Shown: one piece after another, positions 1-12,386 of the stretch | How the letters are laid out: every line of letters starts with the position of its first letter | Position numbering within the stretch: position 1 is the stretch's first letter | Source of the DNA: Hypomesus transpacificus | Taxonomy: Eukaryota; Chordata; Actinopteri; Osmeriformes; Osmeridae | Reading direction: 5' to 3' | NCBI RefSeq assembly: GCF_021917145.1 | Contig: NC_061081.1 | Location: forward strand, 8,130,269-8,194,268 | Length of the DNA: 64,000 nucleotides | Position numbers and translations under genes: made by a program | The notes under the pieces: model-generated | The model's database searches: none | What the model saw: the letters and a program-made list of their open reading frames with translations, nothing else | What the model was told of the DNA's origin: nothing

Positions 1-205
1 TTTCTCTCTGTCTCTCTGTCTGTCTCTCTGTCTGTTTCTCTCTGTGTCTCTCTGCCCCCCCCCTCTCTCTCTCTCACTTGAGCCTGGCTAAAATGGATCT
101 ATGTCTTTGCCCCAAATGAAAGATTTTTTTTTGAGACCCTCCACCTCTCCCCCATAACCCTCTCTGTCTGTCTGTCATTTCTCTTTCTCCTCACAAAAAT
201 ACACA

Positions 206-239
<34 letters not shown>

Positions 240-850
240 CAGAGAGAAACAGAGAGAGAGAGAGAACGATGAATTGGGTCTATAGCTGGGATTTTCACCC
301 TCATCCCCTTTTTCTCTTTATCTTTCTCTTCGTTCCCTCTTTCTAATCATTTGTGGGCTGCGACTCTTCAGAGTTCTTATAATTGTCTTGTTCAGCCCCC
401 AGTGCTCCAATAACAGACCAGCGCTCAGTCACACAACCCGACTGACACAGGCAGACATACACTCCGTCCAGGAGAGGAGAGCGGGAGTCATATGGCGAGA
501 GAGTGCGTGTGTCTGTGAGAAAGAGACATAATGGATTGCATTTATATGGCACTCGATCCTAGAACTCTTTTTAGCCTCCCTCTCTATCCTTGTGTTGAGC
601 TCGTAAATCGTTTTCTAGCTATATTTTCATCCCTTATTTCTCTCTCCTGTCCCTCTCTCTGTCACAGCAGAAGTATTCAGCAGTGGTCTTTTTTCACACT
701 GTAAGATAAGATGAAACAAAGCACGTCAGCTCCTTTTGATCATTACATTCTTAGTCCTTAGGTTTGTACGCCCTCTTTTTCTCTCCCTCCATCTTAATAA
801 TTTGGGTGTTTTATTTCTCTCTGACATCCTGTCTTTCTCTCCCTCCACAG
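1..850. repeat. pax5 intron, simple-sequence rich
   Basis: This is the intron before the first pax5 exon in the window. Bases 1-80 are (TCTG/TC)n pyrimidine repeat, and 200-265 are (CA)n followed by (GA)n. The rest is unremarkable pyrimidine-rich DNA ending in a good acceptor (ccctccacag at 841-850). I see no other gene here; the open frames are low complexity. Confidence 0.7.
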
Positions 851-3401
851 GCATCCAGGACTCTCCGCTGGCCAATGGTCATGGTGGGCGGGACTTCCTC
901 AGGAAGCAGATGAGAGGGGAGCTCTTCTCGCAACAGCAGATCGAGGTATTGGACCGCCTGTCTGACAGACAACTTTCCTGGCCAATCCCCTGCAGCCCTG
1001 AACTCTCCCTGACCCCTGACCCTGGCAAGGTAAGGGGCGTGGCATAGCAACAGGATCCAGGTTGAATACTTGAGGGGCACTTGGTGTATGTCAGTCTCAC
1101 AAAGACTAAGCAAATCGGAGATGTGAATCAAGCATACCTCACTGGATTTTGACGTGATGTGTGACGGAAACACCTGAAGCTTGCTTATGCTCCGTCTGTT
1201 GCGCTTCCACGCCCTGCCTTGCCCTGCCCTTGCCTCGCCCCTGTCCTGCCTTGTTCCGCCCTACACTACCCTGCCCTGTCCTGCCATATCAAACAGCTTT
1301 ACTTCTATTATTTCTATTTCTAGAATAGAATTCAATAGAGCCGTACAACAGCAAATAAAGACAAGGTGCATGTCAGCCGATAATAACGTCAGAAGGCTGT
1401 GGGTCTCAGGACCATCCATCGACACCAGATTGTGGAGTTGATTGCCGCTCAAGCTGGGACACTATTGACTTCTCCGTCATCTTCTCCCACACTGCCAGGT
1501 AATGAGTGGTGCAGAGGTTTGGACCTGTCCGTCAATATGACCTCCCTCCCTACTGCTCAGGGATATCAATAGAACACTCGGCGGGAGGTATGCTGATGTA
1601 CCGTGGGAATAAAGGGAGGGGCTTATAGGAAGCAACCAATACTAACCGAGTTTTATGTTAACAATCATGATGACGCTGGGTTTCGGTGGTCGTTTGTTCC
1701 AGGGCTTTCTATACAGCCTATTTTAGAACACTGAATGTTTTAAAGCTGGAAAAGTTTACGGCCTCACAGGAAGCTGAGGAGGTGAGACCCTTGACAAGGA
1801 AGGTGCTTAGCAGAGGCTCTTTCTGCTCCATCAGCAGCGCTCTCTAGACTGAGAGGTTAGAGGTTGTACCAGGACAGGACCTGGTCTGACCAGGGCAGGG
1901 TGAAGCTTTGGCCAGTCCAAGACCCAGACTGACATCTGGACTGACAGCCATTCTCCTCCAGCTGACCCACACACACTGTCTAGTGTTTGGGGCCGAGAGG
2001 TCGATGGGGATTGGCTATCGAGGCTCTATAGCCTACGAGAGAAGACTATAATACCCATAATGCTGAGGTCAGGCCCCAAGTCAGGCCCAGGGGTCAGGGG
2101 TCAGGGGTGAGGGGTAGGGGTGTTAACCTCCACATCACATAGACTCTGTAAGACACAGTGGGGTCACACACACATACTTGCATGTGGACAACAGACACAC
2201 AGTCCCATTCCTGCACCTGCATAAACACAATGTCTCTTTCACAAACACACACTTTGCTGCCTGTACTTATGATGGGCACACATACACACTTGTGTACATC
2301 CAGACACATCACACAGTGTCACATGCAAACGCTTTCATAATTTCAGACACATTCAAACACAAGGCAAAGCCTCTGATGGCAGTAGCACCCTTGTACTTTC
2401 TCTCTCCTCTCTTCGCATGTCCCCCTCTCCTCCTGTCAGACTCTCCCCAACACTCCTCTCCTCCTCTCCTCTCCCCCTCCCCCCCGTCTCCCACTGCAGC
2501 CTGAAAACTTTTAGTTCCCAAACAGAATGATTGACAGACACACACTGAGCACTGGTGACTAGCAAGTCACAGGTTTTGGGGAAGGGGGAGGGGGGGGGGG
2601 GTGTAAGGGGGGAGGGGGTAGAGAGGGAGGGGGAGGGGGGGGGGTCATGGGGGCACGTTTTAAGAGACTGCTGGTGGACTTGGACCTGGCCTGCTGTGGT
2701 GTGCGTGAGCGTGTGTGTGTGTCTGTGTTCCCGGATCATGAACACAGACTGTGGGAGCAAAGGGCTCCAGGATCTCCTAGGAGGAGGATTTGGCTCTGTG
2801 GGAGTGTTGCCCAGTCTCTGATCTCTCCTCTCTGTTGGCCAGCCTTCTCTCTCACACAGTCTCTGTGGTCTATTAAGTCACAGTATTAATTAGTGTGTGT
2901 GTGCGTGTGAGCCTGTCAGGCGTAGTGATTTTGAATTTCCCTTTAATCACTTCCTATTACCCAGGTGATACATCACAGATCCGATGGTCCCTCCAGCCCC
3001 CCAGGGTCCTAGTGTCCAACTGGGGGAGGGGCAAGAGGAGAACTGGGAAAGGAGGTGTGACAGCTGGACAGGGAGGGACAGAGCTGCCAGTCCTCCCTTC
3101 CTTCATTCATCCTCCATCCCTCCCTTCCTTCCTTCCTTCCTTCCTTCCTCCCTTGTTTCCTTCCTTTCTTCTAATCTAGTCATGTCTGTTGTATTCTCCC
3201 CAGCATGTGTCATTGCTATTGAGGAAGAAACTGAAGTGTGAGCGCTACTGAATATCTTCCCTCCACTGCCGGTCTCAGTCATTCAGTGTGCATTGATAAA
3301 TATCTTCCCGACAGTTTAGGTTCTATTTTGTGGTTTGTGGTTCACTGTGAGACCTGTATTTGTTTTTAGTCTTTTCCATCAGGACTAGAGAGACATAGGG
3401 A

Positions 3402-3448
<47 letters not shown>

Positions 3449-3673
3449 GGGGGGGGAGAGTGATGGCACTGTGAATGGAATGGGGGATGGAAAAGGTAGG
3501 AAATAGCATTATGCAAATAACTTGTAGCGGCAGGGCCAAGATAGAATGAGTGTGTGTGTGTGGGTGTTCGTGCTTGTGTTTGTGTGAGCCAGTTGGCCGA
3601 TTAAGCCTCATCTGTTATTGATGTGAGATCTGGACCAAACCATTACAGCCTTGAACCTTCTCTGTACTATCTG

Positions 3674-3740
<67 letters not shown>

Positions 3741-4792
3741 GGTGTGTGTGTTTTAGATATGAAAAGTGGATATTTTTGTGTGTGTGGTAAGGTAACATTG
3801 TTATACAATCTCCCCTGTTGATATTGTAAAATCAATATCAGGGTAAAACTGTCCAAGTTTTGTAAGCTTGTTATTTCACACAAGCTTACTTGATTTCCAT
3901 GCTCGGTTGAATACAGCAAACTCTCACTTTCATCCTCCTGCCTCCCTACCATTTCTCTCTTCCTACCATGCTAAACGTTACCCCCTTCCTCCTCTCTTCT
4001 TCTCCTCTCAACTCTCCTCTCCTTTCTCCTCCTCTCCTCCTTTCAACTCTCTTCCTCTCCTCTCTCTTCTCCTGTCTGTCCCAGCTGGTCCTCTTCTCTC
4101 GTCCCTGATCAAGGCTGATGGCACTATGAGAGCTGGAATTGACAACATTTACAGGCCACAATGAGAATGATCCATCTTCCTTAGCAACCTGTCACCGTTG
4201 CCGGCCAAACTTCATCATCGCCAATTACCTTCTAGTCGACCAGCCCCCTTTTCTAACCTCCTTCCTCCCTTCATCTCTCCCCCTCTGCCGCTCCCCGCCC
4301 TTCACTGACACACACACACATCTTACATGGACATATTAGGAGACTACATGACAATAGGGGGTTGAGCAATGAGGGGAAAGTTGTTTAAACTGAAAGAGAA
4401 TAGGAGAGAGACAGGAGTGAGATACTGAGAGATAGAGAGAAGGGGGAGAGAGAGTGGAAGGGAGAAGGTAGAGAGGAATAGAAAGAGAAAGAGAAAGAAA
4501 CAGAGATAGAGCAAGAGAATGGGGAGAGGGGGGAGAGAGAGAAAGAAAGAAAAGAAAGAAAGACAGTTAGTGTAAGCCCTTATTGGGCAGGTCACAGTCC
4601 AGTGGTTGTGTTGAGTACAAGCACAAGGGTGTTTAAGAGGTCAGTGAGCAAACATGAACACACACCTTAGCACACACATATTAAAGTAACACACACACAC
4701 ACAATGACACACACAGGGCTATTTAAGGGCTCAGTGTGTAATTCTAAGTGCATCAACCAAAGGAGTTCTGATTGCTGTCATTGGTACACAGA

Positions 4793-4833
<41 letters not shown>

Positions 4834-5448
4834 CAGTCAATTACTACGTATCATGAGGGGAAATCCATAGTCCAATACATTCCATCTATAGTTGCTCATC
4901 ACTGTCATCCTGATGACCACAATCACTCTAAACCATTTATACCTCTGGTACACCTAGATACACCTAGTGAGCCAGCACCTGATGAGGAGGGATGAGTGTG
5001 TGTGTGTGTGTGTGTGTGTGGGGTCAGACACAGGTGAGGGACACGTTCTATCCATCAGGTTTGTGCATGTCATGATGAGAGGAAAGGGGATGGACAGAAG
5101 AGTGAATGAAAAGAAATGGCAACAAATTCCCAGGACCTTTGCTGAGTGTGTTTGATAGTATATCTGATTATAGAATTATACAGTTCTTTTAAAATGATGA
5201 AACACTTCTGGTACCTGACGTCCTCCCTTCTTCTCAGTCTTTGTCTCCTTTCATCCATCTCTCATTCTCTTCCCTGATCTCTTCATTTCTTACATGTATA
5301 GGAAAGGGTCTGTGGATAGGTTTTCTGCCAGACTCTTATCTGTGTGTGTGTGTGCCTGTTAGTTTGTGTGTCTCAATGATCACAGGTCTTATTGTTGTCG
5401 TACAGGAAGGCAGGGGGCTTTGTGTTATCTTTACTGTACCTAAGAGAT

Positions 5449-5511
<63 letters not shown>

Positions 5512-5917
5512 GGTGTAGAGAATCCTGATCCTGTGGTTATAGACTCTGGCCTGGATGTACAGTAAATCCCTGTCTTTGTCAACAGATCAATAACCTCTCC
5601 ACTGGAAGGGTGTGAATGTGTGTGTGTATGTGTGTGCATGTGTGTGTTTGTGTGTGTGTTTACTGCACATCCTGTAACTCTGTATTGACACGTTGGAATA
5701 TGATAAGGGTCCATATGGGATTTATAGCAGAATATTAGAGGTTTAAGACGTGCTGGTGGAACACTCCCCTCCTCCACCTCAACCGCATTACTTAAGTAAT
5801 CTCTCTCTCTCTCTCTGTCTCTCTCTCTGTCTCTCTCTCTGTCTCTCTCTCTCTCTCTGTCTCTCTCTCTGTCTCTCTCTATCTCTGTCTCTCTGTCTCT
5901 CTCTCTGTCTCTCTGTC

Positions 5918-5952
<35 letters not shown>

Positions 5953-6005
5953 GTCTCTGTCTCTGTCTCTGTCTCTGTCTCTGTCTCTGTCTCTCTCTCT
6001 GTCTC

Positions 6006-6056
<51 letters not shown>

Positions 6057-7116
6057 GTCTCTCTCTCTGTCTCTCTGTCTCTCTCTCTGTCTCTGTCTCT
6101 CTCTCTGTCTCTCTCTCTGTCTCTGTCTCTCTCTCTCTGTCTTTGTCTCTTTCTCTGTCTCTCTGTCTCTCTCTCTGTCTCTCTCTCTGTCTCTCTCTCT
6201 GTCTCTCTCTCTGTCTCTCTCTCTGTCTCTCTGTCTCTCTCTCTGTCTCTGTCTCTCTCTAGTCATCAGATTACTCCATGGCCTCTCTAGCAGGGGGATT
6301 GGAGGAGATGAAGAGCAGTTTGTCCAATACTGCAACAGGGGCCGAGTTAGGAGCCAGTGTTGCAGGTCCCCAGTCCTATCCGCTGGTACCAGGTAAGATA
6401 CGACCACAAAATACGAAGACACACCCATGTTTGACACACCCACAAAAGGCACGCCCACTTGGTAGAGAACCGACATTCCCTCCTCTCCCTAGAACACACT
6501 CCTGATCCTCGCACCCTACTCCCTATGTCCTACTCCCTAAACCCTACTCCCTATGTCCTTCTCCCTACACCCTGCACCCTTCTCCCTATGTCCTACTCCC
6601 TACACCCTACATCCTGGCCTCATCCCCTCTCTCCATCCTGGCCTCATCCCCTCTCTCCATCCTGGCCTCATCCCCTCTCTCCATCCTGGCCTCATCCCCT
6701 CTCTCCATCCTGGCCTCATCCCCTCTCTCCATCCTGGCCTCATCCCCTCTCTCCATCCTGGCCTCATCCCCTCTCTCCATCCTGGCATCATCTCCTCTCT
6801 CCATCCTGGCCTCATCCCCTCTCTCCATCCTGGCCTCATCCCCTCTCTCCATCCTGGCATCATCTCTCTCTCGCTCTGCTTTCCTGGGTGTTTGGAGGCG
6901 CTGGGAGAGGTGTGGGTTAATTAAGGGAGCTCAGGGAGTGTTCGGACAAGGCCTCTCTGTTCCAACCTCTAATGACACAATCATAGCCCTGGGAACGTGG
7001 GAACCTGGGAATGAGGTTTTTGCTTGTTGCCTCGAAGGAATATTACCTGGCCACACCGAGTGAAAAAGAGGGATATTTCCATTTTCCCTTATGTATGCAC
7101 ACGCACACACACATAT

Positions 7117-7150
<34 letters not shown>

Positions 7151-8652
7151 CTTTATATGTATGAATATCATTTGCATATTTATTCTCTGCCAGTCTCACT
7201 CTAAAGAGTCTGTGTAGCTTAATTATGTCTGAGTAGTGCCCTCTAGAGGATGGAAGCACATATACACACACACACACCCACACCCATACTCCACAAAACT
7301 CATGTTTCACAAATCCAATCTGCACGTTACTGTGTCAGAGAGGGATAGAGATAGTGAGAAAGAGGGAAGAAGAGAGAGAAAGAGAGAGATTGAGAGAGAG
7401 AAAAACACTTGAAAAGGCTATGGTGAACAGACACATGAACACACACACACACACACTCGCACCTCAGAGGATCTGGCCCTGTCTGCCCCCTCTAAGTTAG
7501 GTTGTAGAGACTCCATCTCTCCCTGTCCTCCCTCGCTCCCTCTCTCCTCTCGTCCCCCTCTCCTGTGCCCTGCTCATTTACCCAGAGAGGATGAGTAGCC
7601 CGTCTGGACTAATGCCTCAGTGTTGCTCCAACGCAGAGAAAAACTTTAGAGGGGAGGTGGGTGGAGGGAGAAAGAGGTGCGGGGGGAGAGGGAAGAGGCC
7701 AGGTGGAGGGAGGGAGGGAGGGCAGGAGGAAAAGGTGGGGGCGTGAGGGGAGGTGGATGGAGGAATAGGAGGAAGAAACAGTGCCCTGTGCTGTTCACCC
7801 TGCATCGCCACTGCTGTTCATATCAACACAGTCCAGAGCTCTCCTCTTCTCTGCCTTCTACCCCTCTCCTCCTGTCCCCTCTCCCCTCCCTCCCCTCCCC
7901 TCAGCCTCTCGCCTCCCTCTCTTCTCAGTCAGTTAGTGCTAGCTAAGTGGAGGGGAAATGAGTGGGATTGATGGTGTTAGTGAACGAGTCCTTTATGATG
8001 ATGATAAATGTGTGCGCGCGTGTGTGTGGGTGTGTGTGTGTGTGTGTACGTAAGTGATGATGATGATGAATGGACGGGTCTCTCTTCTCGTCTCCGACTG
8101 TCGAGTGCTGCAAACACAGAGAAATGATTTCGGCTGACACACTGTCATGTCGTCTAATGCAGTTATAAATCCTAGCAACACCCTGACAGAGAAAACGAAG
8201 GAGAGAGGGAGACAGGGAGGAGAAGTAATGAGAAAGGAGAGAAGGAGGAGTGTATTGAGAGGTATGAGAGGAAATGGGGAGATAAAAACAAATCTGGCTG
8301 TATACTGCTAACCTGTGGTTATTATCTGTGTGTGTGTGTGTGTGTGTGTGCAGGTCGGGACCTGGCCAGTACCACTCTACCGGGATACCCCCCACATGTT
8401 CCTCCAACAGGACAGGGCAGCTACTCTACCCCCTCACTAACAAGTATGGTACCTGGTGAGTATCCACACCAACACACACCCACACCCCCACACCCACACA
8501 CACTCTGTGAGATTTCTTACTCTGTCTACCACTATTTATTTTCCTTTTGTGTGTGTACAGTATGTGTGTGTTAGGGGGCTGCACTTGTCTTTGCCACTTC
8601 CTTTTCCCCCCTGTCTGCTAGGCTGACAGCACTCCCAGGGGGGTGATGTGTG

Positions 8653-8685
<33 letters not shown>

Positions 8686-10014
8686 ATAATTAGAGCCCAG
8701 TCACAGTATCACAGCTGTCCCTTCTCAACATTAGTAATTTGTTTTTAATGAGAATCACCAGTGACCCACGACTAATTCATTCATTCCTTTCCACTCTGCT
8801 TTTTACACAGCTTTGTGTTTCAATCCTGGGGCACACACACACACACACACACACAAATACTTCAGGGAGATCTACAGTAGAGTGGTCAGTATGGAGTGAA
8901 ATAGTCAAAAACCAGACACAAGCAGGAGGGAAGAAGAGAAAAGAGAAGAGAAAGATTAGTGCAGCCAGATAGTGTCTTCTCAGTCCCTTGCTGTCACATT
9001 CCCCCCCCCCTCACACACACACACACCTCTCTGTGGACTTGTAGGAACAGCTCGTCTAAAGATGGGTAACCCTGTCCCCTTGCTCTCACCCCAGCCTGTA
9101 CCCCGGTTTGACAGCATGTTTGGGTGGGTGTGTGTGTGTGTACTCTACGTGTGCCTGTGTGCTTGACTGCTTAACAGCATGTGTGTTTTTCAAAGTATAC
9201 GTATGTGTGTTGTGTGCATTTGACGGTGTGTGCGACCTTGACATAGAGCTCCGCACGGTGGGACCCCCCCCCCCCCTCTCCTTCCCCCCTCGTCTCTTAA
9301 ACAACCTGACACACTGCCGTCACCGCGGCAATGACAAGGGGAGGATGTTAGCACCCTGGGACGCCATGGAAACCGCCTCCCGACCCCACCTGACAGACGC
9401 ACTCTGAACACACAAACATACACACACACGCACACACACACAGACATCACACACACACACTGAATTAAGAGAATGCAGACAAAAGTGTTGAACATGAACA
9501 GGACACACTCAAACGTAAAAACAAACAAAAACAAACATCTACACACGTCACAAACAATAACACACAACTTAAACAATGACACACAGCCCCCACACTGTCT
9601 AACTAACACGCCTAGCTAGATCAGCTTCTCCCACATGTCACATTTCAACTGAAAGTTTGAATGTGTTTCCCCTGTGTGGACGTATACATTCATAGTGTCT
9701 AGTTACTGTGTGGACATGTACAGCCATACTGTTTACTTATGTGTGGACTTTACAGTCATACTATCTCGTGAATATGAGACCACATGCACCCCTGGGGTCT
9801 CTTATGGTGTGTCTTAGGTCTGTTCCAGCAAATAATCCTCTTTTCTTCTGTTCTCTCTAATATCATCCTTTCATCAAGCAAGCAAACTCTTTTGCTGCTC
9901 TATCTTTCTTCTTCACCTTTCTGTCTCCCCCCCCTCCCCCCCTCCTTTGTCTCCAGCAGGGGGCTGACACTCAGAGGGGGTGTAGAGAATCAGTGAGGCA
10001 GAACCGACAGAACA

Positions 10015-10078
<64 letters not shown>

Positions 10079-11416
10079 GGGGGGAGAGAGAGAGAAAGAG
10101 AAGAGAGAGAGAGACGGAGGGAGGGAGGAATGGCGGGGGGGAGGGCGTCAGGGTCTGTGACTGAGAGGCATCCCGAGGGGAGAGTAAAGGTTCAGAAGAA
10201 AAGAAAGAGAGACACAGACAGAGACAGAGAGAGAGAAACAGAGGGCGAGAGAGACAGAGAGAGAGAAGAAATGAAAAGAAGAAAAGAGAAGAATGTTGTT
10301 TTGACAGAAGAGGCTATGGGAGGGGTGTACTACACAACCTGAAAATAAGATGTCGTACACAAGCCTCAGTTAAACCAATTATAATAACCAACTCTCTGAA
10401 ACAAGTTCCAGGTACTGCAGGCAATGTAGTTTGCAGAAGTAAAATAGTATATCAGATTGGTTATTTATTCCCTCATAACGCACAGCTTCTTGGGCTCTTG
10501 TGCTAAATCAACAGATGTGTTTGGAGGCATGAAAATCTCTGAGGAATCTATATGGTCCAGTTATGCAATCATATCCACATGTTGACCCTTTCCTTGCTGT
10601 TTCTGTGTCTTTCAGGAGGAGATTTTTCTGGAAGTCCGTATTCCCACCCTCAGTATTCCACATACAATGACTCCTGGAGATTCCCCAATCCCAGCCTGTT
10701 AGGTAACCATGTCTATCTCTCATATCCCCTCAACCCTGATCCTTACAGGCGTCTGAACATCCTCTCACTCATCGCATATACTGTCATCATCATTCCCGGT
10801 TAAACATTAAACAGGGGCCAAGGATAGCACAGGACCTCAGTACTGGAGATAGGGGCTAAGTTGACAGATCTAGAATCATATCCTGACAATTCAACCAGAT
10901 CTTATTCCTTTTTTTTCTCCAAGATATTGTCATTTTTCAGTTTCAGTGTGATAGTGACAGGAAATGTAGGGAAGAGAAAGAGGGGAGGACACGCAGGAAA
11001 AGGCCTGGGCTGGAATCCCACCTGGGCCACTGCGCTAAGGCCTTAGTCTCCGTGGTAACGCTCTGCCTGGTGAGCCACAACATGCCCCTATCCTAACCAT
11101 GTCTTATTCTGAAGAGTAGCAAGTCATGGCCAGGCCTCAAAGTTCAGAGGCTCCCTCCAACTGTACTGTGCTGTGCCCCCAGTATTCCAGCAGGACTATG
11201 GGTGGGCAGGGTCAATGCCAGAGGTCAGAGGTCAGATTCTCTAACTGTCCTGTGTTGTGTTCCAGTGTTCCAGCAGGACTATGGGTCTCTCCTGGGGACA
11301 GAGATCGGCTGCTCCTCCAGCATTTTCACCAGCCAGGCAGGACAGATGCAAGGTAGGTCTGATGGACAGGCGAGAGGATGGGCTCCCAAACAGACAAGAT
11401 GGGTGGAAAGAGAAAA

Positions 11417-11471
<55 letters not shown>

Positions 11472-11830
11472 AAGACTGCAAGAGAGAGAGAAAAGTGAGC
11501 CTGTCTGTCAGAGAACGGGGATCTGTCAGTGGTATGTCAGAGATCTTTAGCTGTGGTGTCTTTATCCTGCCAGTCGTGAGGATTAGCTGAGGAGGGCACC
11601 ACAGACCTGTCACACACACACTCGCACACACACAGGTTAATGGATGGATGTGACACGGACAGGTACTGGAGAAAGAGAGTGTGTGGGTGTGTATGAGTGT
11701 TCATCAGTGTGGGGGGTGGAAGGACAAGGTTACAGTATTGAGTTGACCTCCTCTTGGGGAGAATAGACCTGTGGGATCAGTACCAGTAGAGCTGTTCTCT
11801 CTGTAAGCTTACAGTATCACTGCCCCTTCC

Positions 11831-11894
<64 letters not shown>

Positions 11895-12386
11895 TGTGCG
11901 TGTGTGTGTGTGTGTGTGAGGTAGTCAGCTCAAGCTGTCAGCACGACTACTGATATACATAGGTGAGGAGGGTCAGAAGAGTAGGTCTTTCCTAAGTGAG
12001 TTTGACTTTCTGTCTGTATTTAAGTGTTTCTGTCTGTATAAGTGTTGTTTCTGTCTGTATTTAAGTGTTTCTGTCTGTAAGAGTTGTTTCTGTCTGTATT
12101 TAAGTGTTTCTGTCTGTAAGTGTTGTTTCTCTCTGTAAGGGTTGTTTCTCTCTGTATTTAAGTGTTTCTTCTGTATAGGTGTTCTTTCTGTCTTTCCACA
12201 GTGTCCCTCCCATCCTCTCTTTTCATTTTATCATCATTATCATGACTTCCTCACATCTCTTGTCTTGAGATCATATATAATGGTGTTTCCTGTGTTGCTC
12301 CAGGGTCGCCATATTACTACAGTGCCGCGTCCCGGGGGGCGGGCCCTGCTGCCACGGCAACAGCCTCTGCCTACGACCGCCACTGA
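851..12386 (+). CDS. pax5: Pax5 paired-box transcription factor, C-terminal half (5' part outside window)
   Basis: Pax5 is a nuclear DNA-binding regulator of B-cell identity and of the midbrain-hindbrain boundary. Coding exons seen: 851-1029, 6263-6392, 8354-8455, 10616-10702 and 12304-12386 (stop TGA at 12384). All phases agree. The paired domain and octapeptide lie upstream of the window. The first exon carries the linker and the partial homeodomain start ([11 protein letters not shown]). Next come the transactivation segment ([22 protein letters not shown]), then [17 protein letters not shown], then [11 protein letters not shown] with NDSWRFPNP, and finally [11 protein letters not shown] ending in AYDRH. 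The [17 protein letters not shown] and NDSWRFPNP forms match PAX5 better than PAX2 (REMASTT, NEAWRFSNP) or PAX8. Oddities: the homeodomain remnant after VLDR is strongly diverged, and introns are packed with microsatellites. The paralogue call rests on remembered family sequence. Confidence 0.93.
3407..3446. repeat. (AG)n microsatellite in pax5 intron
   Basis: A near-perfect GA dinucleotide run, followed by a short poly-G. Confidence 0.9.
3679..3738. repeat. (GT)n microsatellite in pax5 intron
   Basis: About 29 uninterrupted GT units, with a second short GT stretch just downstream. Confidence 0.95.
5449..5510. repeat. (GT)n microsatellite in pax5 intron
   Basis: About 29 GT units. Together with other GT tracts nearby it creates long but meaningless open frames. 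Confidence 0.95.
5799..6262. repeat. 460-bp (TCTCTG)n pyrimidine tract ending at a pax5 splice acceptor
   Basis: Bases 5799-6262 consist almost only of TCTC and TCTG units and end in the acceptor ctctctctag of the exon starting at 6263. The tract thus doubles as an enormous polypyrimidine tract. On the other strand it is a purine-rich run that gives a false 342-codon frame of Arg-Glu-Asp repeats. Confidence 0.95.
6603..6866. repeat. 24-bp minisatellite in pax5 intron
   Basis: About 11 copies of a 24-bp unit (core CATCCTGGCCTCATCCCC) differing by one or two bases. It lies 210 bp after the exon ending at 6392. Because 24 is a multiple of 3, it is open in several frames on both strands, but it carries no sign of being coding. 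Confidence 0.95.
10025..10078. repeat. (AG)n microsatellite in pax5 intron
   Basis: About 26 AG units, followed by imperfect GA-rich sequence to about 10270. Confidence 0.9.
11266..11352 (+). other. pax5: Possible in-frame pax5 cassette exon
   Basis: An 87-nt open stretch with a strong acceptor (gttgtgttccag) and donor (G followed by gtaggt). It lies between constant exons 10616-10702 and 12304-12386. It enters and leaves in phase 1, exactly as those exons need, and would insert 29 residues ([29 protein letters not shown]) before [12 protein letters not shown] know of no such exon in mammalian PAX5, so this could be a fish-specific isoform or chance. The acceptor region is tandemly duplicated 83 bp upstream. 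Confidence 0.4.
11429..11470. repeat. (AG)n microsatellite in pax5 intron
   Basis: About 20 GA units, 76 bp downstream of the possible cassette exon. Confidence 0.9.
11833..11918. repeat. (GT)n microsatellite in pax5 intron
   Basis: GT run with a GCGC interruption near 11891. Confidence 0.95.
12010..12175. repeat. Imperfect 20/37-bp tandem repeat in last pax5 intron
   Basis: Alternating blocks of ctgtctgtatttaagtgttt and ctgtctgtaagtgttgttt, five to six cycles. It ends about 125 bp before the final pax5 exon. Confidence 0.85.

Noticed and set aside
2353-2821. Overlapping frames of 60-135 codons in a G/C-run region
   Set aside because: Derived from GGGG/GGA-rich purine runs in a pax5 intron; frames occur on both strands without conservation features.
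5448-6476. 342-codon minus-strand open frame of Arg/Glu/Asp repeats
   Set aside because: It is the complement of the (TCTCTG)n and (GT)n tracts flanking a pax5 exon. Composition is pure microsatellite and it covers a splice acceptor of the other strand.
6603-6866. Regular 24-bp repeats that could suggest a CRISPR-like array
   Set aside because: Units are directly adjacent with no unique spacers, and the context is a vertebrate intron. It is a minisatellite.
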